From Phallusia mammillata (lineage: Eukaryota > Chordata > Ascidiacea > Phlebobranchia > Ascidiidae): DNA of 64,000 nt. Where the stretch lies: positions 1-64,000 of the forward strand of contig QLIY01000675.1 in NCBI GenBank assembly GCA_003260075.1, given 5' to 3'. Shown here piece after piece: positions 44,801 through 56,500 of the stretch. Each line of letters opens with the position of its first letter. The first letter of the stretch is position 1. The notes below the pieces were generated by a model that saw only the letters and a program-made list of their open reading frames with translations, was not told the origin of the DNA and ran no database searches. The translations under genes were made by a program, and so were the position numbers.

Positions 44801-46604
44801 AACCCAAGTAGTGGTGTTGGAATGAGATTGTGTGCTTGGAGGCTTTACCCTTTTCATTTAAGCCAAAATTTGTACACAAAGAGCGATAATCAAATAAATA
44901 ACCCACCTATAATTAGCAAACGAAATAACGTAATCTACATTAACATAAGATTACACTTTACATGTTTTTACAGTAGTTCATAGCTTTGATAGTTACTTTG
45001 GTCTTCAGGACCAACTAGAAATGTTGCAACATATAAACCTAATGTATTGTAAATGTTTTAAAGTGAACTGTCTTTGGATTTTGAGAAATAAAACATCAAC
45101 ATTGTAAACACAAGTTTAATTGCATACCCACCCCTTCTAAACAGTAACTCTTACGATTCCCAGCCTTTTGGAGTGCTTGCTGTTCAGCTTGCCACAGGCT
45201 GGGGAGTGAAAGTTTTTGCCACAACCAGCAATGGAGAGGAGGCACAGCTGTTCCGTACAATGTCCCTTGACGTTGAGAGGACATTAGAGGGACATCAGTT
45301 CATGAAGAACAGCATTATGGATGAAAGTGGAGGTCTAGGAATCGACTGTATTGTTGATAATGGAGGTAAAGATTAAAAATGGACACATATGTTGTAGAAC
45401 AAAGTATTGGTCATCCAGCAGTTTTATGAGCAATACTTGGCTATACATTATGCCCGGCAGCAATATTACATATGTTGTAGATATGCCTATTACATATGTT
45501 GTAGATTTACATTGATTTTAAAACTATATTTTAGTTTTTCCCAACTTCACTGGTACTGAGGAACGTGATTGGACAAAGCCGATAAAGCATGACATATTAT
45601 CCTGTCTTGCTGTATCAAGTAGATGGGTTACACAACAACATGACTTGCAGGTAAAATATCTAGTCTTATATTGGTTCCTAAAAATCATTTGTTTTTGCCT
45701 AATGTATTCAATGTATGTTGAAAAATTTTTTTAATTCGACACCATAACATAAAAGTAAAAGAAATAGGTTTACTAATATATGATTTTTTACGGTGCTACT
45801 GGAATAAACCATGCATATTGTACATTCCTATTGTTTTACACTACTGGTAAAGTTTTCTAGTTTTATCTCTAATAAGAACTAAACAGTTTTGATGCAATGT
45901 TGAATAATTGTGTGGTCTCAAACAAGAGGGAACATTGGGAATTAGAACCATAAATTCTAAGTTTCAAGGCTGCCGTGGCAACCATTTTTTCTGACTGATG
46001 ACAAACTGCTCTGAAAAAATTGCTTGTCTCCTGTGTGTTTGAATGTTATAAAAGTTGCCCATATATTACATTACTGGTTAAAGCTTTGATTTTAGATTGA
46101 CCCACCTGATTCAGAGCTGTTACACATAAAGAATGCATCCCTGTGCCACATGTGCCCCGACACCTTGCTTCTTTCGACTTACAGACAAAACTACATACTT
46201 CATATATTAGATGAAGTTTTAAAAAAGGCCGATGCTGGAGAAATAAGGTTTGAGATGCTTGAATTGCATTGCCTTATATGAAATTGAGTTAAATTTTGTT
46301 TATTTCACTTGGTGTAAATAAAAACACAGCAGCACAATTGCGCTAAGCTATGTACTTGGTCAGATATAGCTGTGCAATTCAAAGCCAAAAATCGCTTTTT
46401 TATGTATAATTGCTGACAAATAGTAGTAAAAGCTTGGAACATAAGTCATGATGTTGCTTGTACAAAAATCAACAAATTATTAGTTGTTTAAGACAACAGT
46501 TTTTTTACTGTTTCAGGCCTCATCTTATGAGTGTATTACCTGCCAACGAAATGAAGCCTTCTATTTTATCCGCAAACAAAAGGATTGTGCTAAAATTACA
46601 ATGA
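41824..46604 (+). CDS. CRYZL1: Quinone oxidoreductase-like protein (crystallin zeta-like 1)
   Basis: Medium-chain dehydrogenase/reductase fold. Exons: 41824-41980, 42625-42738, 43643-43776, 45164-45365, 45535-45650, 46096-46247, 46517-46604; phases agree, 320 residues (human about 349). Start is the first in-frame ATG after an acceptor (TTTTTAG at 41802-41808); an N-terminal exon may be missing. Motifs: VGSEVTRFKAGDDVVGVLP (catalytic-domain loop), ASSCLMDGIRAYNALHYLG, the cofactor-binding stretch PFGVLAVQLATGWGVKVFAT, GGLGIDCIVDNGG, HDILSCLAVSSRWVT..DLQIDPPDSE, and RPHLM near the end. The typical zinc ligands of alcohol dehydrogenases are absent, as in the family. Substrate is not known. A 377-base assembly gap and the ribozyme foldback lie in the intron between 43776 and 45164. 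Confidence 0.9.
42792..42848. repeat. Perfect 22-bp hairpin of a small MITE family
   Basis: Arms 42792-42813 and 42827-42848 (core AGAGCTCTTCTGGCA / TGCCAGAAGAGCTCT) are exact inverted copies with a 13-base loop and extend imperfectly further. A diverged relative is at 56885-56943. CRYZL1 intron. Confidence 0.85.
42873..43190 (+). repeat. Shuffled duplicate segment with two short C runs
   Basis: GATTCCATGTTTTTGAGGGC to CTTACAACTTCTTCG occurs at 42879-42950 and 43010-43080; ATCCGAATCATGTCTTGTTC to AGATTTGT at 42953-42996 and 43135-43177. C10 at 42998-43007 and C11 at 43081-43091 sit at the joints. Confidence 0.85.
43246..43462. mobile_element. hAT-type MITE, intact ends
   Basis: CAGTGGTTCTCAAACTT and GTTTGAGAACCACTG, flanked by CTTTACAC on both sides (43238-43245, 43463-43470). 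CRYZL1 intron. Confidence 0.85.
43861..43912 (-). ncRNA. Type I hammerhead ribozyme, intact core
   Basis: Read on the minus strand: stem I AGCTGCA, core CTGATGA, stem II GACC-TTATA-GGTC, core GAAA, stem III hairpin ACAGT-GTGC-ACTGT (its first A being the last A of GAAA), cleavage-site C17 (GTC), stem I partner TGCAGCT. Stem I is a perfect 7 bp, stem II 4 bp, stem III 5 bp, and every core nucleotide fits the hammerhead consensus. Predicted self-cleavage lies between window positions 43868 and 43867. Confidence 0.88.
44005..44381. other. Assembly gap (377 N)
   Basis: Unknown sequence inside the foldback element; open frames across it are meaningless. Confidence 0.99.
44594..44645 (+). ncRNA. 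Type I hammerhead ribozyme, mutated core
   Basis: Same stems as the copy at 43861-43912, but the core reads CTGATAA: G8, the general acid in the hammerhead mechanism, is A at 44606. Predicted inactive. Confidence 0.85.
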
Positions 46605-47694
46605 TATTTGTAGTTACAACTGTTAAGTTCCAGTATGTAAGTCCCTTCACAACTTTATGGATGATTGTTTGTTGGTGTTGTGAAAAAAAGTGATTGTAGT
46701 AATACATATCATAACTTCACATCATTTACATCGACATGGGCATGATTAAGTGTTACAGCCAACCAGTGCAATACCACAAGATTTAAAAACGCTGTCATGT
46801 AACTTGGTATGGTACAAAAAACATGTTCTTGAATATTAATTTACAACTCAAGTGTAATAGGTAAAACTTATTTTAAGAATAAGGAAGATGAAATTTTGAG
46901 TTCTAGTGCTGTTATGTACACCTGTTAAATCAGTACTAAAAGGTGCAATCATCCAATCCTGTTGTTTTCTGCGAAATCTGTAGAATCATCTGATTAAAAC
47001 TTTGTTTGCCTGACTCTTCAATTGAAAAATACAGATACAGAAGCATTTTTCATGTCATCTTGTACTTTTCAGCACTGTATGCAATAAACTAAGTGCCATT
47101 TCCAGAATGCTTGGTTATATTGTCAGACAAAACATAGTGCAGGTGTAAATGGGCCAAGGTCTTTAGGCTTACAGTTTGTTATTTTTATTTAATAAAGTTG
47201 TTGACTTCATGTTAGATCACTTGATTTGGAGTGATGTCACTATTCTTAGTCAGCAAAAAACAACGTCACAAGTTGTGAGACAAATGAAACCCATGATTCA
47301 TAGGTAATATTGCCAAAAAACGTCATCACTGAAAGCTCTACAACCATAGCACATTATATTTTTTTCCTTTACCTAAGTCCTTGTCAAACAGAATAAGCCA
47401 AACCACAGCCTTAAAACACTTTCCTGGCAGAAAAATCACAAACAACACTTGAATGCAAGCCTGGTTTATTTGTAACCAAACTTAATAAATACTAGAAGTC
47501 AAATGTGACTGTATCAGTGGCAGTTGATGCAAAAAATAGCAAGGGGGTTTGAGGGATTACTTATACAGAATTTGATGTGTGCTGTTTAGATCTCCAAGAT
47601 ATGATGTGAGTTGTGAGTAAAAGATGACTAAAAAGTAAACAACAAGGGAAATTGGATAAAAACTTAAGACTTGTATGGAGGTTCGCATTCACTG
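46605..47694. other. Intergenic between convergent genes
   Basis: Holds the presumed 3' UTRs of CRYZL1 (plus) and the next gene (minus). No further coding seen. Confidence 0.4.
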
Positions 47695-49125
47695 TCATTT
47701 GTTAACTATTTTAAGTTGTTTTTGTCCCCAGAATTCCTCCAAGTCAAAGGGTCGAAAATCTGAAACATAAAAGTAGCAGTAAGCATATGTCCACTAAAAT
47801 ATACATGTAACAAATTTTAATGATTTGGCTTACTCTGTAATTTTGGGTTCGGATTTCTTTCAATGTATTGAGTTATGCAGCGACGTGTTTCTAGAAAAAC
47901 AAAATTAAACCTGACTTTAAAGCACTGTTTCGTAAACTTTTTAACCTAGGTTGCAACTTTAAAATATCCAAAACTTTGAGATGCACCCAGTGGTGGGATT
48001 TAAACTTTTTGTCAGCCGGTTCTATCACAAAAGTCATATTTTTTAGCCGGTTCTGTTACAAAAAGTTCATTGCACAGTAACCTGTAATGCCAACTAGTTT
48101 GCTGATCTCATAAAATTTCGTGAGACGGTTCTATAGAACCGGCTGAATCCCACCACTGGATGCACCATATACATATATATAGAAAAATCAGTCAAGGACT
48201 TAATGCAGTACGTATATACAGCAAAATCAGTCAAGAATTAAATAAAGTATGTTGAATTTTGCTGTGTTTTGAAGGTACAATGTTTGATGACCACTTAACA
48301 CAAAACTTAAACAAAATGTAATTTAAAAAATAATTACCACTTTCTTTTTCAGGATGATTCAGCTCCTGTTTTACGCTGTTCCATTCTGTGAACAAACACA
48401 AATTATATTATTTGAATGCAAAGTAGAAAAGATTTACATTTAAAGTGGGTAATCCAGGAGTTTTTTTGTACACTAACACCTTTCATTTGTGCAACAGCAT
48501 TCACTAACACACTTATGACATACTGCAATGCACCACTTGACAAGGTATTGAACTCTTGAGTCATTAAAAAGCTTTTCACAGTAAAAAATGTAAACATACC
48601 ATCAAATAAAGCGGAGATATTTTCTTCATGTTGTTGGGTGATTGGGTCGCTGGAAGCATGACTGACAATATTTCGATTGTTACGCTTGTTTGTTGCATTA
48701 AAATGGACTTTTTGGGACCTTAAAATAACTCCAATTTAAATAAATTATATGTATTTTAAACTAATATTTTGTGGACAGTCTTTTATATTTTGTCAACATC
48801 TTTTTTTTGCGTGGCTGCATGACCTTTAAGTCCGCATGTCTTTGGTATAAAGTTTCCGCATGCAAAAAATTGGAATGCAAATTATTTTTTGAAAAGACGA
48901 ATGGAAGTTTAATTGTACTCACCCCATATTAGCGGATGACCAAGCAATTTCTTTATCACCTACTGGACTGATTTTCTCAGCTAAAAAACAACAACTTTGT
49001 TTAGCTATAAAGTACAGGTTACAAACCTAACAGTTTCTTCACACCATACCTATATGTCTCGATGTAGCTGATGTTGCAGAATTTATTTTTGTTGCTGGTT
49101 GTTTAAGCCTTGTTGATTGCAGCAT
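47695..49125 (-). CDS. Unidentified 165-residue protein, seven exons
   Basis: Minus-strand exons 49050-49125, 48923-48980, 48600-48718, 48480-48554, 48338-48385, 47834-47890 and 47695-47759 join with six matching phases to one 165-residue frame with GT..AG at every border. The N-terminal 80 residues are polar and probably disordered (MLQSTRLKQP start, Asn/Ser-rich). The second half looks folded: a helix LQYVISVLVNAVAQMKEW, a charged segment, TRRCITQYIERNPNPKLQ, then FRPFDLEEFWGQKQLK at the end. I do not recognise the family. The regular phases and the conserved-looking FRPFDLEEFWG tail argue that it is real. One intron carries the MITE at 47988-48158. Confidence 0.6.
47988..48158. mobile_element. 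171-bp hAT-type MITE
   Basis: CAGTGGTGGGATT and AATCCCACCACTG with flanking GATGCACC (47980-47987, 48159-48166). Confidence 0.85.
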
Positions 49126-50035
49126 GATCACTTGACAACATCATTAAAATTTACTTTAGCGCCTTGGAAGATATTGTTGAGGATGGACGAAACGGAACAA
49201 AAACCTTAACTTTATTGTAACAACTAGTAATAAAATAAAAAAGTAAAATGAAGCAGCTCAAATAATGACAAATAAGTAAAACGCAAAAATCTATAAGCAA
49301 CACATCACGTTTATTAACAATAACATTGGTCAATGAGGTTGCGACACAACTTTTGTCGCATGTCGCGTGCCGATCATACATCTTACACAAAAATTATCTT
49401 CAAGAAAATATTTTGTAAACGACAGGATCACCAGCATATCAACATTAAGTTATACACATTAAAATTTCCAGGGTATATGAACTTTTAATTTGTTTTGTTA
49501 GTCTTTTTGTTTTTTGAAATATATTTTTTGGTTATGAATTTAACCAATTACCGCGACATGCGACATGTTTAGCGCGCCCAATTTAGCAGCTGGCGACTGG
49601 CACTTTTGTTTAGTCTTGATTTTCATTCATAGTTATTTGTAATTTATCAGTAAAGAAGTGGTGCAGTAACGTCCAGATAAACCCTACAGATTAGCAATCT
49701 ATGATTTGTAAAATAGGATTTGTAAGAGAGCGTTTAACTCGATTTGTAAGACAACGTTTAACTCGACTAGACCTCTGCTATCAATTCCCTAATTTTCGAA
49801 TTTTGGTTTATGCTTGATTTTTAATAGCTTTCAGTTTAGAGAAAAGCAAATTTAGTTTCTTCCGTAAAGTGAAAAACGTTTGTCACATTTGTGTATGCCG
49901 TGCCTACCATTTTATTTGCGTTGAAACAAAAATGTTACTGTAAATAAGAAATTTCATGTACTGATAAAAACAATAACACCCATTAAGATGAACTTTTTAA
50001 AAAAGCGTTAAACAGCATCTACTAGCACGAAATTA
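49126..50035. other. Intergenic, presumed GPCR 3' UTR and upstream region of the 165-residue gene
   Basis: No coding exons supported. 49723-49765 holds a two-unit repeat of GTAAGAVARCGTTTAACTCGA. Confidence 0.35.
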
Positions 50036-50491
50036 TTATAACGGCCGCTCGTCTTGAATTACTGGTTCGTCTAAACTGGCCGAAATTGCCCGAATTTCCC
50101 GTTCATTTTGCTTCTTTGCACCCGACGCTGATAATTTCGAGTTACTGCCGCTGCCCTTTTCCTCGTGTAGGGAATTTCTATTGCAGCAGCAACAACATCG
50201 CGAAAAGAAATCTTTGGTCGCTCCTCTCATCTTTCTGCAAGTGAAAAACAATTGATGGCCTAAATATTGGTTTGTTGCTGCCAGGATTACTGTTGTCGTT
50301 ATCCAAATCAGTGGTTTTTAAGATTATCATGTCACCTTTTAAGTAGTTTTATGACAGTATCTTAATTTCGCTAGCTAAAGCAGGGGTGTGGCGGCCCGCG
50401 GGCCAAATGCGGCCCATTTATTAAAGGTTGCGTGGCCCGCAGGGACGTTTGGATTTTAAATGCACTGGCAAACGCGTCTAGTTATTTTATA

Positions 50492-50535
<44 letters not shown>

Positions 50536-53500
50536 CCCGGTTCTATGTTCCTGCGACCTGACAGTAATGTTGGTAGAATCTAATGCAAATTTTAGTTGTT
50601 AACTCATTTTAGGCGTATATTTGATATGCAAAGTATAACTTTCTTGTGTTTTTTAAAGGTGCGGCCCGCAATTTAATTATGGTAATTGTATTTTGCCCCA
50701 CAGTGATGAAAGGTTGCACACCCCTGAGCTAAAGTATCTATCTTACCTACATCTTATTTCGGGATCACTTTACATTTAAAACGCGACATCAAACCCATTT
50801 TTGTACGTAATTAATTCGTGTTTTTGCTTATCCTGTTGGACTCTGCAAAATTTGGTCACAACTAGATCGAATAATGCAAAAAAGCACTGTAATAAGTTTA
50901 TTGACAACTTTGTTACGTGCTGCGTGATTATCATATGTGATTCGTGATCGTGATTATCATTTATGATGTGTGATCATCATTTGTGATTGTTGATTATAAA
51001 TTGTGATTCGTGATTAATATTAACGATTCGTGATCACCATTTGTGATCGGTGATCATCAATTCTGATGGCGATCATCATTTATGATTCGTGATCCGTGAT
51101 CATTTTTTAAATGCGTGATTGTTGTTTGTGATCCTTGTTTTTTTTTAAACGTGATTATCATTTTTTAATGTCAATGCGCGCAAACTTACGTTGAACCGAC
51201 GTTGTAAAATAGGGGATTTAGACATTCTGAAATCCTCATACAGATGTAGTGCGACAGGCCGAAAAGCCAATCGACTCGCAATGCGTTGTTTCCATTGCTT
51301 TTTGTGCTTTGGGTATAGAAAGCATAGGCTGAAACAGAACAATAATTTAATTTCATTGGTCAATTTATTCCACCAATGACTCTTACTGAGACTTTTTCTT
51401 AGGAGACTAATTCTAAACGTTCCACTTTATGTTTGAGCCTAAAAACCGTATTTTTTCTAATTATGTTGTAAAACGTAAACTTAATTGCAATATGCAAGGG
51501 TACATCAACTATAAATGAATGCTTTAGACCAGTGGTTCTTAACCTTTTTGGTGTGGTTTCCCACTAAAGTCAACCACCAACCTCGAATTTCCCATTTGTT
51601 ATTTTTATAATGATGTTTTGTGCCCTACGTTAACAAAAAAAAATGTTTAAATGAAATAATCTCGCGAAGCGATTTGGTCTTGACCTTAAAGGTATACTAC
51701 AATCTTATTTAGTTTAAATAGTGCTTCTGTGAGAGATTACACTTTTTGGAATATTAAGTAGTATCCTCTGCTTGCATTAGTCATTTATTGCATCACAATC
51801 AAGCAAGGAAAGGCTTTTATTAGCAAAATAGCAAAGTCATTGATACTTTTAGTCTTGTCGGTGATGTAACAAATGGCCTTTGGATTTGTATGTGTCTTGT
51901 AAACCTCAGTGAAATTAATCTTGCATGTTGTTGCGGAATATTTTTTTTTAATTCAAAGCCGGATTCGACCCTCGGGTCCAAGTTTGGTTACCCGACTTAC
52001 AAAATTTCCCACCGGTTAAGAACCACTGCTTTAGACCATGGAAAGTAGCCCGTACTGCTATCAAGAAAAAGTGTTTTAGACCGTGGATTTCGTTGAAAAA
52101 AATAAAAGGATTGTTGCGAATGATAAATCATTGCTCAAACGTTGGTCCATTATTAAAGCCGAGCTTTAAGTTGCGTTTTAGTTATACGCCCCAACTAACC
52201 TGTAAAAGGGATATAACCACAAACAAACGAAGCCACGATGAGAAAGAGTTGCAGAATTGCTTGTCGCTCCTTTACACTGTTGTTACTCTCTAAATAATAT
52301 TTGCATAAAGTTACATGTTTAATCATAAAAAAATACAGTCGGCAAGAAGCACACAGTTCGTGCATAAATAAATAACGCATGGTTTGAAAAGTCGGTCAAA
52401 ACCATTGGACAGATTGGTCGGTTGTAAGTAGCTAGCTCCCTCAAGCAATTTGTAATCGGCCTCGCACGTTTTTTTGTGCAACGCCTCGAAGTCTGTAGAA
52501 ATGCGCTTTTGTGCGCCCCCCCCCCAAAGTCGGTCAAAACCATTGGACAGATTGGTCGGTTGTAAGTAGCTAGGTCCCTCAAGCAATTTGTAATCGGCCT
52601 CGCACGTTTTTTTTTGCAACGCCTCGAAGTCTGTAAAAATGCGCTTTTGTACAAGTCAGTTGCAGCAAGCTTTAGTGGAACAATGCAAAAATCTCAGTTT
52701 GTCGTGACTGAAAAAGTTATGCGCATTGTATTTACAGATGTGGGTAGAACGGAATTGTTTGTCTTTACCAAATAAGATGCAAAAATCTTATTTACAAATT
52801 TAGATGTAATTACAAGTTTACTTTTAATAGAAATGTGTTTGCACTGTAAATCAGCTATTGCTGTCAGGCATAATGTGTAAACGAGTGATGCTCTTCCTGC
52901 AGTTTTATCATAAATAATCGACGTTTCGACATGTTTGCTATGTGTTTACAGATTTAGGTACATTTGTTTTAATTTACCTGAGTTTTTTCTTTTCTTTTTT
53001 CCCGCAACTCCAAATCTTCGTCTCCATAAGGTAAGTGCAATAATGATTGACAGAATTAACACGATGATTGATGGCAGATAGAAAAATATAGGGTGGCCTA
53101 TTGACGTGTACCATCTGCATTGATTCACCCTGTATGGAGTGTTGGATTAATGCGCTGCAGTTAAAAGTCTGTTAGTGGGAGTAGTTTACACAAAACGGTT
53201 GTGATTCGGCACTGATCGACTTCATACTAACTTTACAATTGTAATACTAGGCTACCCTTAAAATCCTTTTTTCTTTTGGGTTAAGGCCGGGTTTGAAGCT
53301 AGTACAAGGGTGTTGGCCCGCTACCAACTTTGTACAAATTAATGGCAAAAAATGCTTTAGGTTAGGCTCCCCAATTTTCTGAGGTGTCTCCATAATAATA
53401 CTAGGTCATTTTATTACACATATATATACGATATGTTCAGTATATAGCAAAACCTACTATATCGCGTTTGTGCAGAAATGATCTCGCAACTGTGCCCTAC

Positions 53501-56500
53501 TTTACTTAAATGGCCTTGTTAGGTATTGTAAGCTAATTACTATTACATTTTTAATAAATTGCAGCCATAGTTACTTACCACTCTACTGAACAGGTGCAGG
53601 CGGGCCACTTGGCGGTCACATGAGCGCTGGATCGGTCACGGATGCCTGATTCCATAAAGATAGCAAATGGAATGAACCCGCTGAAGAACGTCGCAGCCCA
53701 AATTGCAACCAGCCAAATCTGTTGTGTTCAATAAGGTTGGTAAACATTGTGTAGCAAGTTTCTTCGGAATGATTCCTTAAACTGTTTAACGTATTGGTTT
53801 GTTTCCACATATAATGTTAGCCTTACTACTGGCGGCTAACTTACAAAGTAAACCTTTGAAAATAGGGTGCAACGGTTCCGGCCTATCTCATTCAAAATTT
53901 GGTTTTTCATTTGCCTTTTAATACCCTTCTTTTTATAAAAGGTGTAGTTGCACACAAATAAATGGAAAAAAGTTATTTTTTACATGTGAAAGGTGTGTGG
54001 CATTTAATTCAAAGACGTTTCGCGTTTGAGACATCACCGATATCTTATGTATCATTTTGTTTATCATTAACAAACGCAAAAATGTGACGAATTTATGGGC
54101 AAACTCTGTTTTAGACAGATGACTAAAATCGATGATGTATTTTGCTTTCCGGTTTGAAAACAGGGAGTCAAACGGTTTAGTTAGTTATCATTTATTCTTA
54201 CCGCCGCGTGTTTCTTTTTAATTTTTGAAATCTTGTGTGGCCACTTGATGGCGATGTAACGAAGCAGAGCAAACGACAGAATGTGCTGTGCAGTGGCGTA
54301 TGACGTCCATAGGTCGGATGCCCAGTAAAACTAAGAAAAGAAAAATGTTTATCAAATTTAGATTGAGAAAACCCCCCCCCCCCCCCCCCCCCCCTTTCTT
54401 AGGGTTTCAACGTAATGGTGCACCGAACCCGGCTCATAAGGTTCACAAGGCCGAATAATTCGACCGAATCAGGCCGAAGCTTAAATCCTCTTTCTAATTT
54501 ATGTTTTAAAATGAACCTTGTGTCGTTGATGCAAGTTTATGACACTCCAAAATCACTTTCACAAGGTGTAAGGTTTCCTAAAGTTCTAATGTTTTGCAGA
54601 CAACGTGGTTCGTATTTTTCTGACGCAACAATCAGTTATTTCATGAAGTTTTATATCGGTGATATTTACACATTTGGTATAAATTTTATACAATCGAAAC
54701 AAACCAAAAAGTTTGGTTTCGGCCGAATAACGCATACGATAGAGCCTATAGTATGGTTTAATTGAAGTTTTAGTGATTAAACACTGCTGGAATTTGTTTT
54801 CTTGAATCCTAATATCTGCTTAAGCAGGTGATAACGTTAATTTAGTCAGCAATTGTGGTGGACTTTCGACCGGAATCATGACTATGGGAAATTTTTTCCG
54901 GTACTTTGCAATATACAGTCACGTTTTTGATTCAGGCCTTTGATTCTGTGAACTTGCGCTGACAGCTTAAGTGAGTAATTGGTTTAATGAAGGACCAAAA
55001 CCCGGTCCATATGATATCGACCTCCGGGAATTAGTGCAGACAAAACATTGCCAATTGTTGCTTAAAATTCTGGGTTTCCTGTCGTAGTTTGTGCATAGGA
55101 CATGTTTGTCACACATGTATTTCTGTTGATGTTAAACATTTTGCAACATTTTTTTTAAAGCCACGTTCTGTAATATAGCCGTAGTATAACTAGAACTTCC
55201 ACCAAGATCTCATAAAAGGAATAAACAAAGAATTACTCTGTCTAATTAAGACCCTAAAATAAATCGCACTTTGTTCATATTTAAGACATGTTATTTAAAC
55301 GGGTTCAGCAATGCTTGTGCTACGTTGCAAGCTTTTAATTCGTTTTTATCTTGAACGTGAACCATGGCTGGTATAGCCAAACCACCCAACGCGGATAACG
55401 AATTCTTTTTTATGTTAATGTTTTTTCGCGTGAGGAATGTTGATGGTAAATAACAAGTTTAATTGCGCAAATTTTGTGACACGTAGTTTAACTTGAAGTG
55501 TACAGGTAACCCTCCGCCATTTTTGTCTATAAACGTCGAAACCCAATTTATTTCACCTAAGATACTGGGCAATAATATCAGTTTTGCCCCCCCCCCTGCG
55601 CAAATTTTGTGACACGTAGTTTAACTTGAAGTGTACAGGTAACCTCCGCCATTTTTGTCTATAAACGTCGACACCCAATTTATTTCACCTAAGACACTGG
55701 GCAATAATATCAGTTTTACAGCAAAATACCCCGGTGTAAAACTGATATTACCTTTGTATAAACGCATTGTAATGTAGCTTGATATATACAACTATACTTG
55801 TCAAAGTCTTTGAAAGTCTCATTCTGTACAGTTGTGACGAAGAAGTAAATCAATAGTTTGTACTTTCCAATAATTTTAACATCCCTTGACATAATCGCGG
55901 ATCATTGAGAAACGTTCTGTAGAAACCAATCATTTTATCTGTACTGCGCAGTGGTACAGTATAACGTACATGTAGTCGCGAAGCAATCAGTTACTGTGTA
56001 TTAAATGCGTCTGTTACTATATAAAATAGTGGTGCAAGTTTGGTTGGCAGAAACATTTCAGCCAAATTTGCCGTTTAGCTGAAGTTTCGGTTTCGGCCCG
56101 AACTTTTTTGTCCGAAATCGAACGTTTTAAATGTATGGATTTAATGACCATAAACTTTCAGGGACATTCATATCACTGATGATGGCATGAGCATTTCTCG
56201 AAACGTTTGAATAATAAAGCATATCGTTTTTACGTCTATTTGGGCCGTTATTTTCACCATTAAACTTATGAACAGATCCGTATATAATTTTCAATATCGC
56301 CAATTTAAATCATTATAAATTAGCTAATTGTTGTTTCTAAATAAAACACGAGTCACGTTGTCTGCAAAATATTTAGGTGTTTTGTTCAGCTATACGTATT
56401 GTAAAAGTCGTTTTGGAGTCTCATAAACAAGTTAACCTGCATTAACTACGTAAGGTTTGGTTTAAAACATCTACCAGGGGATTTAAGGTTCAGTCGAAAT

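Noticed and set aside
50925..51140. CRISPR-like regular repeats
   Set aside because: Units are degenerate with no constant repeat or unique spacers, and the sequence is a eukaryotic intron.
56172..56215. Hammerhead at CTGATGATGGCATGAGC...CGAAACG
   Set aside because: No stem II complement and no stem I/III partners; only the core words match.
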